Source of the DNA: Psychrobacter proteolyticus
GTDB lineage: Bacteria > Pseudomonadota > Gammaproteobacteria > Pseudomonadales > Moraxellaceae
Assembly (NCBI RefSeq): GCF_003350005.1
Contig: NZ_QLKS01000003.1
Location: 434,001 to 498,000, forward strand
DNA: 64,000 bases
Direction: 5' to 3'
This document shows, one piece after another, positions 30,109 through 40,440 of this stretch (the first letter of the stretch is position 1; every line of letters begins with the position of its first letter). Below the pieces are notes generated by a model that worked only from the letters and a program-made list of their open reading frames with translations, searched no databases and was not told where the DNA came from. The position numbers were made by a program, and so were the translations under genes.

Positions 30109-31593
30109 TTATTCATCGAACCAAGATTCCCGAGCTTTCATGATGAGTTTTCCTGCAGTTTCAGAGTCTAATCCTTCGATATCTTCTAGATCGAAGACGG
30201 CTTGTTCTGCCAAATCATCAACAGTAATGATATCTTTTTGTGCCATTTTATAGGCCCAACTGACTGTCATACCTTCAAGCTCTTGCAGCTCTTGACTTGG
30301 CTCTTTCATGTTCTGTTGTTTGACCAACTCATCAGCGATGACGACTTCTTTAGCACGCTCTTGAATCATATCAATCGCTTCATCATCTAGACCTTCGATA
30401 TCATAGAAAGTCTCAACTGGTACATAGGCCACTTCTTCGATACTGGTAAAACCAATATCAACCAATGCCTGTGCTAAATCTTTATCTACTTCTAGGCGCT
30501 CATAGAATAATTCAATAAACGCTTTTGATTCGTTTTGCTGACGTTGCTGATACTCTTCTTCAAGCATCATATTAAGCTTATAGCCTGTCAACTCAGACGC
30601 TAGACGTACGTTTTGACCTTGTGAGCCAATAGCACGCGCCAATTGATCATTGGTGCTAAAGATAATATCTGCTGTTTGTGTATCTTCATCTAAAATGATA
30701 CTGCTTACGTCAGCAGGCTCTAGAGAGCTAATGATAAACTGGGCAGGATCATCTGACCATACCACCACATCAATACGCTCACCGTCTAACTCTTGCTGTA
30801 CTGCTTGGATACGTGTACCACGCATACCAATACAGGCACCAACTGGATCAATACGATGATCGTTGGTCTTCACGGCTATTTTAGCACGAGTACCTGGCAG
30901 ACGAGCGACGTTACGAATTTCGATAATTTGTTCTGCAATCTCAGGCACTTCTTTTTGCATCAATGCTGATAGCATTTCAGGATGCGTGCGAGATAACAGT
31001 AACTGGGCACCGCGGTTTTCACGGTTCACATGGTACAAGATAGCGTTAATACGCGATTTTGCACGGAGTTGTTCGCGTGGCAACATCTGATCACGTGACA
31101 AATAACCTTCAGCATTGTCACCCAAGTCAATGATATAGCCATCACGAGTCTGTTTTTTGACTTCGCCATACATCATCTCACCAACACGTGGCTCGAAAGC
31201 GTCTGCAACTAGTGCACGCTCAGCTTCACGAATCTTTTGGATGATAACTTGTTTGGCTTGAGTAGCAGCAATACGACCAAATTCGATTGATTCGATTTGC
31301 TCTTCTTTAATATCACCAATTGACCACTCTTCTTGATCAAGATCGGTGATAGCAAGCTGACAAGCTGGCATTTCATGGTCTTCATCTGCAACCACTGTCC
31401 AGTAACGATAAGTATCGTAATCACCAGTTGCACGGTCGATCGCTACCCGTACAGCCACTTCTGGCTGCTCGGTATATACTTTCTTCTTAGTCGATACCAC
31501 TAAAGCGTCTTCAATTGCTTCAAAGATATCTTCAGGATTTAAGCCCTTTTCATTACTGACAGTTTCTACTACCGTTAAGATTTCACGACTCAT
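30109..31593 (-). CDS. nusA: Transcription elongation/termination factor NusA
   Basis: Binds RNA polymerase and affects pausing, termination and antitermination. The 494 residues comprise the N-terminal polymerase-binding domain (to about 130), an S1 domain (VKKQTRDGYIIDLGDNAEGYL), two KH domains with DPVGACIGMRGTRIQ and AIGSQGQNVRLAS, and two acidic C-terminal repeats as in E. coli (the last ends LIMKARESWFDE). It lies between rimP and infB, the universal rimP-nusA-infB order. Confidence 0.98.
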   Translation of the reverse strand: MSREILTVVETVSNEKGLNPEDIFEAIEDALVVSTKKKVYTEQPEVAVRVAIDRATGDYDTYRYWTVVADEDHEMPACQLAITDLDQEEWSIGDIKEEQIESIEFGRIAATQAKQVIIQKIREAERALVADAFEPRVGEMMYGEVKKQTRDGYIIDLGDNAEGYLSRDQMLPREQLRAKSRINAILYHVNRENRGAQLLLSRTHPEMLSALMQKEVPEIAEQIIEIRNVARLPGTRAKIAVKTNDHRIDPVGACIGMRGTRIQAVQQELDGERIDVVVWSDDPAQFIISSLEPADVSSIILDEDTQTADIIFSTNDQLARAIGSQGQNVRLASELTGYKLNMMLEEEYQQRQQNESKAFIELFYERLEVDKDLAQALVDIGFTSIEEVAYVPVETFYDIEGLDDEAIDMIQERAKEVVIADELVKQQNMKEPSQELQELEGMTVSWAYKMAQKDIITVDDLAEQAVFDLEDIEGLDSETAGKLIMKARESWFDE

Positions 31594-31728
31594 GCTATAC
31601 CTGTCCTATCATTTTTTAATTGACTTAAATTTTATAATTTGGGTGCTGCTATTATATAGTTGTTATAAGCCACATAAGCTATTGGAAGATAAAACTGTCT
31701 ATATATAAACAGTTACCCTAGTAAAAAT

Positions 31729-32229
31729 CTAGGCATCTTCATAAATCAAATTGGCTTTATCAATATTACTTAATGCGATCTCAAACTGCTCGCCATCACT
31801 TGACGTCAGTTTTAGAGAGTTTTCATCAATACTATCTAAAGTACCTGTGGCTTTACGACGTTTCTGATCGCCTGTACCGATAGCTTGAATCAGACGCAAG
31901 CTCACAGTTTGACCAACATACGCATGCATTTGCTCATCTGAGAAAAACGCACGGTCAAAGCCAGGTGAAGATACTTCTAAGATGTACTCACCAGCGATAG
32001 GATCATGAACTTCTAAGATACCGCTTACTTGATGGTTCACTGCCGCGCAATCTTCAATCGTTACTTGTTTATCTTGGGCTTGCTCTTCTGGCAATGCCTC
32101 AATATAGATACGTAGTAAAGAGCGACGACCTTGTGGCGCAAACTCGATACCCCATAGTGACACATCACAAGCGGCCACGGCAGGGGCAATAATATTAGTC
32201 AGTTCTGCAACTTTAGTCGAAAGCTTCAT
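31729..32229 (-). CDS. rimP: Ribosome maturation factor RimP
   Basis: Assists 30S subunit assembly. The 166 residues include ALWGIEF-like text (CDVSLWGIEFAPQGRRSLLRIYIE), then EDCAAVNHQVSGILEVHDPIAGEYILEVSSPGFDRAFF, the most conserved RimP region, and a C-terminal SH3-like barrel (GTLDSIDENSLKLTS). It is the first protein gene of the rimP-nusA-infB cluster. The region upstream to the tRNA terminator at 32608 should hold its promoter. Confidence 0.97.
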   Translation of the reverse strand: MKLSTKVAELTNIIAPAVAACDVSLWGIEFAPQGRRSLLRIYIEALPEEQAQDKQVTIEDCAAVNHQVSGILEVHDPIAGEYILEVSSPGFDRAFFSDEQMHAYVGQTVSLRLIQAIGTGDQKRRKATGTLDSIDENSLKLTSSDGEQFEIALSNIDKANLIYEDA

Positions 32230-32607
32230 AATCTCTTTGTATTTTCCTATTCACTTATCTATCGTACTTAGTAAACCGTATTAAAGATTGACTCTTATCT
32301 ATATATAACAATCTTATGATGATAAGAATCACGGTCAGTATATAATTTTAAATCACAAATATATGATACATATTGTGCATTTATATAGGGACGAGCGTAA
32401 AAAACATCAAGCTCGGCCAAACAATGCTTTTATTATTTATAAAGCACTACTATCGATAAAAGTATGAGGAATAAAAGATAGTGTTGCTTAAGAAGCATCG
32501 TGCCGGTAGCGGCCGATGATGACCAGTGACGAGTAATATCGTACTCTATAGACTTAGAGCTTAGCATAAGTAGGATAGATACCGCGATAACACTGACCTT
32601 CAGATAC
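32230..32607. other. Upstream region of rimP, no gene
   Basis: About 380 bp between rimP and the terminator of the tRNA genes. It must carry the rimP promoter. I see no convincing gene or riboswitch. Confidence 0.5.
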
Positions 32608-32635
32608 AAAAAAACCCACAAACATAATGGTGGGC
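32608..32635 (-). terminator. Terminator after the tRNA pair
   Basis: On the minus strand CCCAC and GTGGG form a short stem followed by TTTTTTT, about 47 bp past the 3' end of tRNA-fMet. Confidence 0.7.
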
Positions 32636-32681
32636 TAATCGGTACTGACAAATTTAGTGTACAAAACATCAGTATAAAAAG

Positions 32682-32758
<77 letters not shown>

Positions 32759-32881
32759 TCAATCTAGAACGCATATTATAGGGAGGTTTCGTAGAAGTGT
32801 CAATACTTTTTTTAAATTAATTATAAAATAAGTATTATCTGCTAAAAATCCAACCTGACGCTATGCTGCGTCTGTAAAACT

Positions 32882-32965
32882 TGGTGCGATTGGGGGGACT
32901 TGAACCCCCACAGCTTTCGCCACCACCCCCTCAAGATGGCGTGTCTACCATTCCACCACAATCGC
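32882..32965 (-). tRNA. tRNA-Leu (anticodon GAG)
   Basis: An 84-nt class II tRNA with acceptor arms GCGATTG and CAATCGC, anticodon loop TTGAGGG giving anticodon GAG, a long variable arm (GTGGCGAAAGCTGT) and encoded CCA. It reads CUC and CUU leucine codons. It lies between secG and the initiator tRNA, all on the minus strand, an order shared with related gammaproteobacteria. Confidence 0.95.
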
Positions 32966-33106
32966 ATTTTACTGCTCTGTTCCTATCATCCAATCTATAA
33001 TCAATGATGCTTAAGGTAGGCATCTATAGAACAGGAGTTGCGAAAACAGGAAAGCATTGTAAATCTAACCTAGCAAAATAGCAAGCGCTGCCTACTTAAA
33101 AGAGGC

Positions 33107-33415
33107 TTACTCAGGATTTTGAGTCAATGGACGCGGCGTTTGCGGTGCTGAAACTGGCGCATCTAGACGAAACTGATCTTCTGCTTGCTTACGCGCATGA
33201 ACAGCAAGTGTCATACTCGTAATAAAAAATATGACCGTTAGTACTGCCGTAGCACGTGTCAAGAAGTTAGCAGTTCCTGCTGCGCCAAACACGGTACCTG
33301 ATGAACCAGCACCAAAAGAAGCTCCAGCGTCTGCCCCTTTACCATGCTGTATCAGAATCAAGCCGATCATGGCAATGGCCACAATAATATGCAGGGCTAA
33401 TATAAACGTAAACAT
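33107..33415 (-). CDS. secG: Preprotein translocase subunit SecG
   Basis: Small inner-membrane partner of SecYE. The 102 residues have two membrane helices (about 3-20 and 52-70). Between them is the conserved loop LILIQHGKGADAGASFG followed by SSGTVFGAAGTANFLTR. The polar C-terminal tail is Pro/Gln-rich. AGAGG precedes the start. It lies between tpiA and tRNA-Leu, the usual order. Confidence 0.97.
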   Translation of the reverse strand: MFTFILALHIIVAIAMIGLILIQHGKGADAGASFGAGSSGTVFGAAGTANFLTRATAVLTVIFFITSMTLAVHARKQAEDQFRLDAPVSAPQTPRPLTQNPE

Positions 33416-33629
33416 GGTGGCCTCTTTTGCCGCGTAATGACGACTGATAACGGAAAATAAAACGTAAGGTTAATAGAATGACAATCGGCATGATCAAATG
33501 CCAAATCGACTATATAAATAAGGCGCATTGTACACGATTGCAAGGGCAGTGTTAAACCTACTTTTACTAACCGATAAAACCATACTCTCTATAAGCTATG
33601 ATCTTGATATCTGAGCGTTATTTATTCAT

Positions 33630-34442
33630 TTAAGCATTGGCTTGGTTGAAGGCATCGGCAATCGCTAGAAAGCTCTCTGCTTTTAATGAAGCACCGCCTA
33701 CTAATGCGCCATCAATCATAGCGTCAGAAGCAAAACTATTGGCATTATCAGCATTAACACTACCGCCATACAACACGGTAATCGTATCTGTTATATCAGC
33801 AAAGCTTGCAACCGTTTGCTTGATATACTGATGAGTCTTACTCACTTCTGCCACAGTAGGCACTTTACCTGTACCAATCGCCCATACAGGTTCGTAAGCA
33901 ACGAGCAGCTTTTCAGATAACGATGATGCTAAATCTGGCTGCTGAGTCAGTAAGTCTTTAATCACTGAGAGTTGCTCATTGATAACGTCGAGTGTTTGAC
34001 CATTGTCATACTGTTCTTGTGTTTCGCCGATGCAAAACACCACGCCTAAGCTCTGAGAAAACGCATGAGACAATTTGCTTATCAGGCATTCATGAGACTC
34101 TTTGTGGTATTGACGACGCTCAGAGTGGCCAAGTAGCGTCCAAGTAGCACCTGCATCTGCTACCTGCTGTGCTGAGCAGTCACCCGTATAGGCTCCTGTA
34201 CTTGCACTATAAGTACTAACGTCCTGTGCGGCACAGAGTATTGAGCTATCTGCTAGACGCGTACTCACTGTACTTAAATGAACACAACTTGGCGCTACCA
34301 TTAATTTACAGCGGTTTTTTGATGCCTGCGATTTGGCTTGTTCTTCAGTATTAATTTTAGTCAATAAGTCGTCTAACAATACATTGACAGCACTGTTAGT
34401 CGCAGGATTCTGTTTCCAATTGCCAATTACCCAAGCTTGCAT
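33630..34442 (-). CDS. tpiA: Triosephosphate isomerase
   Basis: Interconverts dihydroxyacetone phosphate and glyceraldehyde 3-phosphate. The 270 residues show Asn8/Lys10 in VIGNWKQNP, the catalytic His in [10 protein letters not shown], the catalytic Glu in [15 protein letters not shown] (flexible loop follows), and the phosphate-binding [11 protein letters not shown] and GALVGGASL. It is about 15 residues longer than E. coli TpiA, with extra polar residues near 33-43. It is first of the tpiA-secG-tRNA series. Confidence 0.98.
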   Translation of the reverse strand: MQAWVIGNWKQNPATNSAVNVLLDDLLTKINTEEQAKSQASKNRCKLMVAPSCVHLSTVSTRLADSSILCAAQDVSTYSASTGAYTGDCSAQQVADAGATWTLLGHSERRQYHKESHECLISKLSHAFSQSLGVVFCIGETQEQYDNGQTLDVINEQLSVIKDLLTQQPDLASSLSEKLLVAYEPVWAIGTGKVPTVAEVSKTHQYIKQTVASFADITDTITVLYGGSVNADNANSFASDAMIDGALVGGASLKAESFLAIADAFNQANA

Positions 34443-34826
34443 ACTTATTTACCTTGTTTCATGTATTCATGCCAATTCGGCTAATATGCGCGTCAGTATA
34501 ACAAATAATTCGTAAGTGCTATAGTAGCGTACCACCATGAACAGAACCACTTCTGCAAACTTATCTACAAGTGCTGTGGTAACAGACTACTATTTTTACG
34601 AGCTAGTCGTCTAATGGTATATATAAATTTTTCAAACTAAAGTAAAGTCCTATACTACAGAGTTTATAAAATCAAATATTGTTGCTGGTTCTATATATAG
34701 ATATACAGGTAGATAAGATAAACAAAGCAAGACAGTTATAGCGAGTTATCAACTAGCAACGATGAGTATATAGCGTGCAATACCAAGCAAGTCTACAGAA
34801 TATTTTGTATTAAAGGAGAGGTTAGA
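34443..34826. other. Divergent tpiA/pilB intergenic region, no gene
   Basis: About 385 bp, AT-rich, holding the promoters of tpiA and the pilBCD group. AAAGGAGAGG at 34812-34821 is a strong ribosome-binding site for pilB. I see no sigma-54 (GG-N10-GC) element. Confidence 0.5.
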
Positions 34827-36542
34827 ATGTCTATCGCAACCAGTAAGTACGGCGGTCTAGCGCAGCAACTCATTAGCGATGGTGTTGTTAGCGAAGCGAA
34901 TATGAAAACAGCACAGATTGAGTCGCAGCAGCAGCAAATAGGACTGGTACCCTATCTAGTAGACAATAAATTGGCCGATGCTTATCATCTTGCTCAAATG
35001 CTATCCCAAGCTTTCGGTGACCCTCTATTCGATCTTGATGCATTAAACGTTGATATCATTCCAAAAGACTTGGTTGATGAAAAAATCGTTCGTAAATTTA
35101 ATGCTTTACCACTCTTTAAACGAGGACAACGTCTATTTGTCGCACTGAGTGATCCGACACGCGTTGATGCTATTGATGCAATTGCCTTTAACTCTCGACT
35201 GTCTATAGAAACCATTGTTGTCGAAGAAAACAAGCTCAAAAAGCGTATTGAAAATATTTACGCGGATACGATGCAAAGTTTTGATAGCTTTTCTGATAAC
35301 GATTTAAGCGTTGGCTTTGAGGACGGTAATGCAGATAAAGAGGATGGTGAAACTCAACTGAGTGACGGCGTTGATGAGGCCCCTGTTGTAAAGTTCGTCA
35401 ATAAAATGCTGGTAGATGCTATCCGTATGGGCGCTTCTGACTTACATTTTGAACCATACGAGAAATCTTTTAGAGTACGATTTCGTGTGGATGGCGTCAT
35501 GCAAAAAATGGCCAATCCACCAGTTCAACTTGCGAATAAAATTGCAGCACGCTTAAAAGTCATGTCTCAGATGGATATCTCAGAACGTCGAGTACCACAA
35601 GACGGACGTATTAAACTAAAAATCTCTAAAAATAAAGCGATTGATTTCCGGGTAAACTCTTTACCAACGTTATTTGGTGAAAAACTTGTTTTACGTATCC
35701 TTGATCCATCCTCAGCCATGCTAGGTATTGATGCATTGGGATATGAACCAGATCAGCAGGAAATGTTTTTAGAGGCGTTGCACAAACCGCAAGGCATGTT
35801 ACTGATTACTGGCCCTACCGGTTCTGGTAAGACAGTCTCTCTCTATACTGGTATCAACATCTTAAATACTGGCGCAACCAATATCTCAACGGCTGAAGAT
35901 CCAGTCGAGATTAACCTTGAAGGAATTAACCAAGTCAATGTTAATGCCAAAGTTGGTCTCACGTTTGCCAATGCACTTAAGTCTTTTTTACGTCAAGATC
36001 CTGATATTGTCATGGTTGGTGAGATTCGCGATCTTGAGACTGCTGAAATCGCCATTAAAGCGGCACAGACAGGTCATATGGTTCTTTCTACCTTGCATAC
36101 CAACTCAGCACCTGAAACACTAACGCGTCTACGCAATATGGGCGTTGCTTCTTTTAATATTGCCACCTCAGTCAACCTAGTCATTGCCCAACGATTGGCA
36201 CGACGTCTCTGTAAGAACTGTAAAAAACCTATTAACATCCCGCGCCAGAGTTTATTAGAGATTGGTTTTACTGATACTGATTTGGATAATCCTGATAATG
36301 TCATTTATGAACCAGTCGGCTGTAATGAGTGTCGTGAAGGGTATAAAGGTCGTGTGGGTATCTATGAGGTGATGAAAGTGAGCCCTGATATTTCACGCAT
36401 CATTATGGAAGATGGAAATGCGATAGACATTAAAGACGCTGCCGTTAAAAATGGTTTTCGCGATTTGCGTCGTTCTGGGATTTTAAAAGTATTGCAAGGT
36501 GTCACGAGTATTCAGGAAATGATGCGGGTGACTTCTGAATAA
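34827..36542 (+). CDS. pilB: Type IV pilus assembly ATPase PilB
   Basis: Cytoplasmic hexameric ATPase that drives pilus extension. The 571 residues comprise an N-terminal MshEN-type domain (to about 150), then the ATPase with Walker A GPTGSGKT near 329, the Asp box and Walker B region (FLRQDPDIVMVGEIRD), and the His box TGHMVLSTLHTNSA. A zinc-binding tetracysteine set, CKNCKKP and CNECREGYKGR, lies near 470-510. It resembles PilB and not the retraction ATPase PilT because of its length, N-domain and zinc motif. It leads pilB-pilC-pilD. Confidence 0.97.
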   Translation: MSIATSKYGGLAQQLISDGVVSEANMKTAQIESQQQQIGLVPYLVDNKLADAYHLAQMLSQAFGDPLFDLDALNVDIIPKDLVDEKIVRKFNALPLFKRGQRLFVALSDPTRVDAIDAIAFNSRLSIETIVVEENKLKKRIENIYADTMQSFDSFSDNDLSVGFEDGNADKEDGETQLSDGVDEAPVVKFVNKMLVDAIRMGASDLHFEPYEKSFRVRFRVDGVMQKMANPPVQLANKIAARLKVMSQMDISERRVPQDGRIKLKISKNKAIDFRVNSLPTLFGEKLVLRILDPSSAMLGIDALGYEPDQQEMFLEALHKPQGMLLITGPTGSGKTVSLYTGINILNTGATNISTAEDPVEINLEGINQVNVNAKVGLTFANALKSFLRQDPDIVMVGEIRDLETAEIAIKAAQTGHMVLSTLHTNSAPETLTRLRNMGVASFNIATSVNLVIAQRLARRLCKNCKKPINIPRQSLLEIGFTDTDLDNPDNVIYEPVGCNECREGYKGRVGIYEVMKVSPDISRIIMEDGNAIDIKDAAVKNGFRDLRRSGILKVLQGVTSIQEMMRVTSE

Positions 36543-36763
36543 TAATTAAATTTTATAGAATATGTATGATGTGTCTTCGTATTTTTACTGCTAATTATTA
36601 ACTAATTTATAAACCTGTAACTTCTATTGTCGGATACTTTTCAAAATAAAACAGATAAACACTGGTTTTTTACGCTAAAATAAAGTATGCCTGACTGGTA
36701 TCTTAAGTCTGGTATTCTATTGTAAATATACAATATATATTAGACAATTTCGAGGGTAGTAAT

Positions 36764-37987
36764 ATGGCAAAAGCTAAGACCGATATGTTGTTAGATTTTG
36801 TTTACGACGGTGTGAACCGACGCGGACAAAAGGTAAAGGGCGAGACCACCAGTCGTAGCTTAGAGCTGGCGAAGGCGACCTTACGTAAACAAGGTATTAC
36901 GGTTAAGGGTATTAAGAAAAAGCCAAAACCACTTTACACCTTTAAAAAAGCCATTAAAGCCATCGATATTGCTATTTTTGCTCGGCAGTTGGCAACAATG
37001 ATGAAGGCAGGTGTGCCGTTAACACAGTCTTTTGAAATTGTCGCCGACTCTCTCGATAACCCAAGTATGAAAGACTTAGTATTGCAAATAAAAGCAGACA
37101 TTGAAGCAGGTGGAACTTTCGCTTCTGCTTTACGCAAGCATCCTCGCTATTTTGATGATCTATTCTGCTCACTTGTTGATTCTGGTGAGCAGTCAGGTGC
37201 ACTTGAAACAATGCTTGAGCGAGTCGCTACTTATAAAGAAAAAAGTGAGCTTTTAAAAGCAAAAATTAAAAAGGCGATGAAGTATCCTATTGCTGTCATC
37301 GTAGTAGCTATTATCGTTACTATGATTCTACTGATAAAAGTAGTGCCTGTCTTCTCTGACCTATTTAGTTCATTTGGTGCAGAGCTGCCCGCCTTTACCC
37401 AAATGGTGGTTGGCATGTCTGAATGGATGCAAGCATGGTGGTTTATGCTTATCATTGTTATCGGCGGTACGATTGTCGGTTTTTCAGAAGCCAAGAAACG
37501 TTCTAAGAAATTTCGTGACTTTTTGGACCGTGCCGCACTGAAAGCTCCAATATTTGGCAATATTGCTTACCAAGCGATTATCGCCCGTTTCGCTCGTACA
37601 CTATCTACAACTTTCGCTGCTGGCGTTCCACTTATTGATGCACTAGATTCTACTGCTGGCGCAACCAATAATGTCGTATTTTACAATGCTACCCAGCAAA
37701 TCAAAAATGACGTATCTACTGGCCAGCAATTACAATTTTCTATACGTTCGACCAATTTATTCCCAAGTCTGGTCATTCAAATGGTTGGTATTGGTGAAGA
37801 GTCTGGTAGCTTAGAAGAAATGCTAGATAAAGTAGCTGTCTACTACGAAAATGAAGTCGACAATGCCGTTGATGGTTTGACCAGTTTGATGGAGCCGCTA
37901 ATCATGGCAGTATTAGGTGTATTAGTTGGCGGACTAGTCATCGCAATGTACTTACCAATCTTCCAAATGGGTTCAGTAGTAGGATAA
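36764..37987 (+). CDS. pilC: Type IV pilus inner-membrane platform protein PilC
   Basis: Polytopic platform protein (GspF family) that couples PilB to pilin insertion. The 407 residues have two repeated T2SSF domains: the first has FARQLATMMKAGVPLTQSFEIV, the second FARTLSTTFAAGVPLIDALDS. Membrane helices lie near 175-195, 225-245 and 375-397. It starts with a clear GAGGG ribosome-binding site, 222 bp after pilB. pilD follows within 10 bp. Confidence 0.97.
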   Translation: MAKAKTDMLLDFVYDGVNRRGQKVKGETTSRSLELAKATLRKQGITVKGIKKKPKPLYTFKKAIKAIDIAIFARQLATMMKAGVPLTQSFEIVADSLDNPSMKDLVLQIKADIEAGGTFASALRKHPRYFDDLFCSLVDSGEQSGALETMLERVATYKEKSELLKAKIKKAMKYPIAVIVVAIIVTMILLIKVVPVFSDLFSSFGAELPAFTQMVVGMSEWMQAWWFMLIIVIGGTIVGFSEAKKRSKKFRDFLDRAALKAPIFGNIAYQAIIARFARTLSTTFAAGVPLIDALDSTAGATNNVVFYNATQQIKNDVSTGQQLQFSIRSTNLFPSLVIQMVGIGEESGSLEEMLDKVAVYYENEVDNAVDGLTSLMEPLIMAVLGVLVGGLVIAMYLPIFQMGSVVG

Positions 37988-37994
37988 TGATTTG

Positions 37995-38894
37995 ATGCAA
38001 TTTATACAGTTACTACAAGAAAATACTATTCTAGCTTTAGTGGCATTTGGTCTATTAGGTCTTTGTGTTGGCAGTTTTCTAAATGTTGTAATTCATCGCA
38101 TACCGCTGATGATGGTGTATGGTTGGAGACAAGAGTGTAGCCAGTTTATGTCTGAACAGGCAGATATGCCACCCGAGCATACGCTACCCATAGCAAGTAT
38201 TGTAGCTACTGACCAACCAATTACTTTAAGTCGACCTGCCTCACGCTGCCCTCATTGCGCACATAAAATTAAGTGGTATGAAAATATACCTCTAATAAGT
38301 TGGCTGCTATTACGCGGACGCTGTTCAAGTTGCAAAGCGGCTATCGGTCTGCGTTATCCTCTCGTTGAGCTAGTAACTGCCCTACTGTCCGTATTAGTAA
38401 TATATAATTTTGGGGTGAATGCTACAGGCTTATCCGCATTGATTTTGGTATGGACACTGGTGGCTCTAACAGGTATCGACTTTGATACGCAGCTACTACC
38501 TGATCGTCTAACTTTTCCTTTGGCAGGTTTAGGATTGGCGGTAAACTCACAAAGCTGGTTTATTACACCAATACAGTCGATATGGGGATTACTACTTGGG
38601 TTTTTATCGCTATGGATAGTAGTGAAGGTATTCTATTTAATCACTAAGAAACATGGAATGGGTCAAGGGGATTTTAAACTACTAGCAGTATTAGGTGCTT
38701 GGCTTGGACCTATGATGTTACCCTTAATCATCCTACTATCGTCTTTACTTGGCTCTATCGTTGGGTTGATCTTGATGAAAAGACAGGGTGAAAGCCGGCC
38801 TTTTGCTTTTGGGCCTTATATCGCTATAGCAGGTATTGTTGCCTTATTATACGGCTCAGATATTGTCAGCTGGTATCTCGGTATGTATGTCTAA
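37995..38894 (+). CDS. pilD: Prepilin peptidase/N-methyltransferase PilD
   Basis: Inner-membrane aspartic protease (A24 family) that cleaves and N-methylates prepilins and pseudopilins. I use the ATG at 37995; a TTG lies one codon before it. An N-terminal region has GLCVGSFLNVVIHRIP, then a zinc-type tetracysteine set CPHC and CSSC near residues 85-114. The catalytic aspartates lie in GIDFDTQLLPD near 163 and GMGQGDFKLL near 226. About seven membrane helices follow. It is next to pilC with almost no gap, so it is co-expressed, and it likely also serves type II secretion if present. Confidence 0.97.
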   Translation: MQFIQLLQENTILALVAFGLLGLCVGSFLNVVIHRIPLMMVYGWRQECSQFMSEQADMPPEHTLPIASIVATDQPITLSRPASRCPHCAHKIKWYENIPLISWLLLRGRCSSCKAAIGLRYPLVELVTALLSVLVIYNFGVNATGLSALILVWTLVALTGIDFDTQLLPDRLTFPLAGLGLAVNSQSWFITPIQSIWGLLLGFLSLWIVVKVFYLITKKHGMGQGDFKLLAVLGAWLGPMMLPLIILLSSLLGSIVGLILMKRQGESRPFAFGPYIAIAGIVALLYGSDIVSWYLGMYV

Positions 38895-39020
38895 TAACTG
38901 ACAACATACACTAGATTATTGTAGTAAATTTTCAGCAGTGACTCATGAACGAAACCTTAAAAGGCCGATTGTGAGTTTATAGCTGCATTCATTATTCTAT
39001 CTGTCAGATAAGCCATTACT

Positions 39021-39707
39021 ATGTCAAAAAACACATCGCACTTTTATTCACACCAACCACAAACCCCGCAACCAAAAAATAAGAAGCTTGTAGTCGGTTT
39101 GACGGGTGGTATCGGTAGTGGCAAATCTGCCGCTAGTGCTTGGTTTGCTGAGCAAGGCATCGACATTATTGATGCAGACGTAATCGCTCATGAGATTGTC
39201 GCTAAAGGTAGCGCCACTCTGCAGAAAATTCAGAAAAAATTTGGTGATTGGATATTGACTGCTGATGGCGTCATGGATAGGGCGGCTGTACGTACACACG
39301 TATTTGCAAATCCTGAAGCGCTGATTGAGCTTGAGGCTATCACTCACCCAGCGATACGTGAGACAGCAAAAGCACAGCTAGATGCTAGCACCTCACCGTA
39401 TATAATTTTGTCTGCGCCTCTACTGATAGAGGCTGCAGAGGCAGGACTGGCCAATTTATGTCAACGTATTTTGGTCATGGATGCGACCGAAGACACGCAG
39501 CTTGCACGTGCCAGTCAGCGTGATGATCAAAGCATACAAAAAATTAAGGCCATTATGACCAATCAGCTGAGTCGTGAAGAGCGTAATCGTCATGCAGACA
39601 ATGTCATACTCAATGAGAGCGACCTTGCCTCTCTATATCTACAACTAGAACCCTTGCACCAAGAGTATCTTACGCTTGCCCAGCAGCTAAAGTTCTCTGG
39701 CGATTAA
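39021..39707 (+). CDS. coaE: Dephospho-CoA kinase
   Basis: Last step of coenzyme A synthesis: phosphorylates the 3'-hydroxyl of dephospho-CoA. Of 228 residues, the first 24 are a polar extension rich in His/Gln/Pro/Lys. The P-loop GLTGGIGSGKSAAS follows, then DIIDADVIAHEIV and HPAIRE. Its last 38 bases overlap the 3' end of rlmB, which is on the opposite strand. It follows pilD, the usual pilBCD-coaE order in this group. Confidence 0.96.
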   Translation: MSKNTSHFYSHQPQTPQPKNKKLVVGLTGGIGSGKSAASAWFAEQGIDIIDADVIAHEIVAKGSATLQKIQKKFGDWILTADGVMDRAAVRTHVFANPEALIELEAITHPAIRETAKAQLDASTSPYIILSAPLLIEAAEAGLANLCQRILVMDATEDTQLARASQRDDQSIQKIKAIMTNQLSREERNRHADNVILNESDLASLYLQLEPLHQEYLTLAQQLKFSGD

Positions 39708-40440
39708 CCTCATACAGTGCCATGCCAGTAGCTACACTCACGTTTAGGCTCTGTAGATTACCATGCTCGTTTCCTGACATTGGAATATAAACCAACTCAT
39801 CACAGCTTTCCATTGTCAGTCGACGCATACCCTCTCCTTCTGAACCCATAATGATAGCGGTCTTGCCAGTCAGGTCAGCGGCATGTATTGGCTTAGCCTC
39901 TTCACTAAGTGCCGTACCAAATACGAAAACGCCTGCATTTTTGATTTGAGATAATGTGCGTGCCAAGTTCGTAACACTGACGATCGGCATCATCTCTGCT
40001 GCGCCAACCGATACTTTAGCGACTGTTGGCGTTAGGCTCGCTGCATGGTGTTTTGGACAAACCACTGCATCCACACCCATAGCTACCGCGGTACGTAGGC
40101 AAGCGCCAAAGTTATGTGCATCAGTAATTTGATCTAGTACCAATAACAAGCACTGTTCACGACCAATAATAGTATCAAGCAAACCTTCATCAGCAAATCC
40201 CAACGGACGCGCATTGAGTACCACGCCTTGATGCTGCGGACTGCCACATAACTGCGTTAGCTTGTCTTTTTGGGTTGGTTGAATACTAATGCCGTTCGCT
40301 TCCGCTTCAGCCATGATAGCTTGTACATGGCTGTCACTCTCGCGTCCCTGTTGCACAAACAAGCTAAGACCATCCAAAGGGCGGTGTTTAAGTAACGCAT
40401 CAATGGCATGAATGCCGTAAAAATAAATGGGTTTTGCCAT
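39670..40440 (-). CDS. rlmB: 23S rRNA (guanosine-2251-2'-O)-methyltransferase RlmB
   Basis: SPOUT-family methyltransferase of the peptidyl-transferase P loop of 23S rRNA. The 256 residues have an N-terminal substrate-binding domain (YGIHAIDALLKHRPL) and a C-terminal knotted SPOUT domain: LLVLDQITDAHNFGACLRTA, AIIMGSEGEGM and LQSLNVSVATGMALYE. Between IPMSG and LQSLNVS there are a few more residues (NEHGN) than in E. coli RlmB, within the SAM-binding loop. Assignment to RlmB over TrmH-like relatives rests on length and N-domain. The 3' end overlaps coaE by 38 bp, tail to tail. Confidence 0.92.
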   Translation of the reverse strand: MAKPIYFYGIHAIDALLKHRPLDGLSLFVQQGRESDSHVQAIMAEAEANGISIQPTQKDKLTQLCGSPQHQGVVLNARPLGFADEGLLDTIIGREQCLLLVLDQITDAHNFGACLRTAVAMGVDAVVCPKHHAASLTPTVAKVSVGAAEMMPIVSVTNLARTLSQIKNAGVFVFGTALSEEAKPIHAADLTGKTAIIMGSEGEGMRRLTMESCDELVYIPMSGNEHGNLQSLNVSVATGMALYEVNRQRTLAAGQA

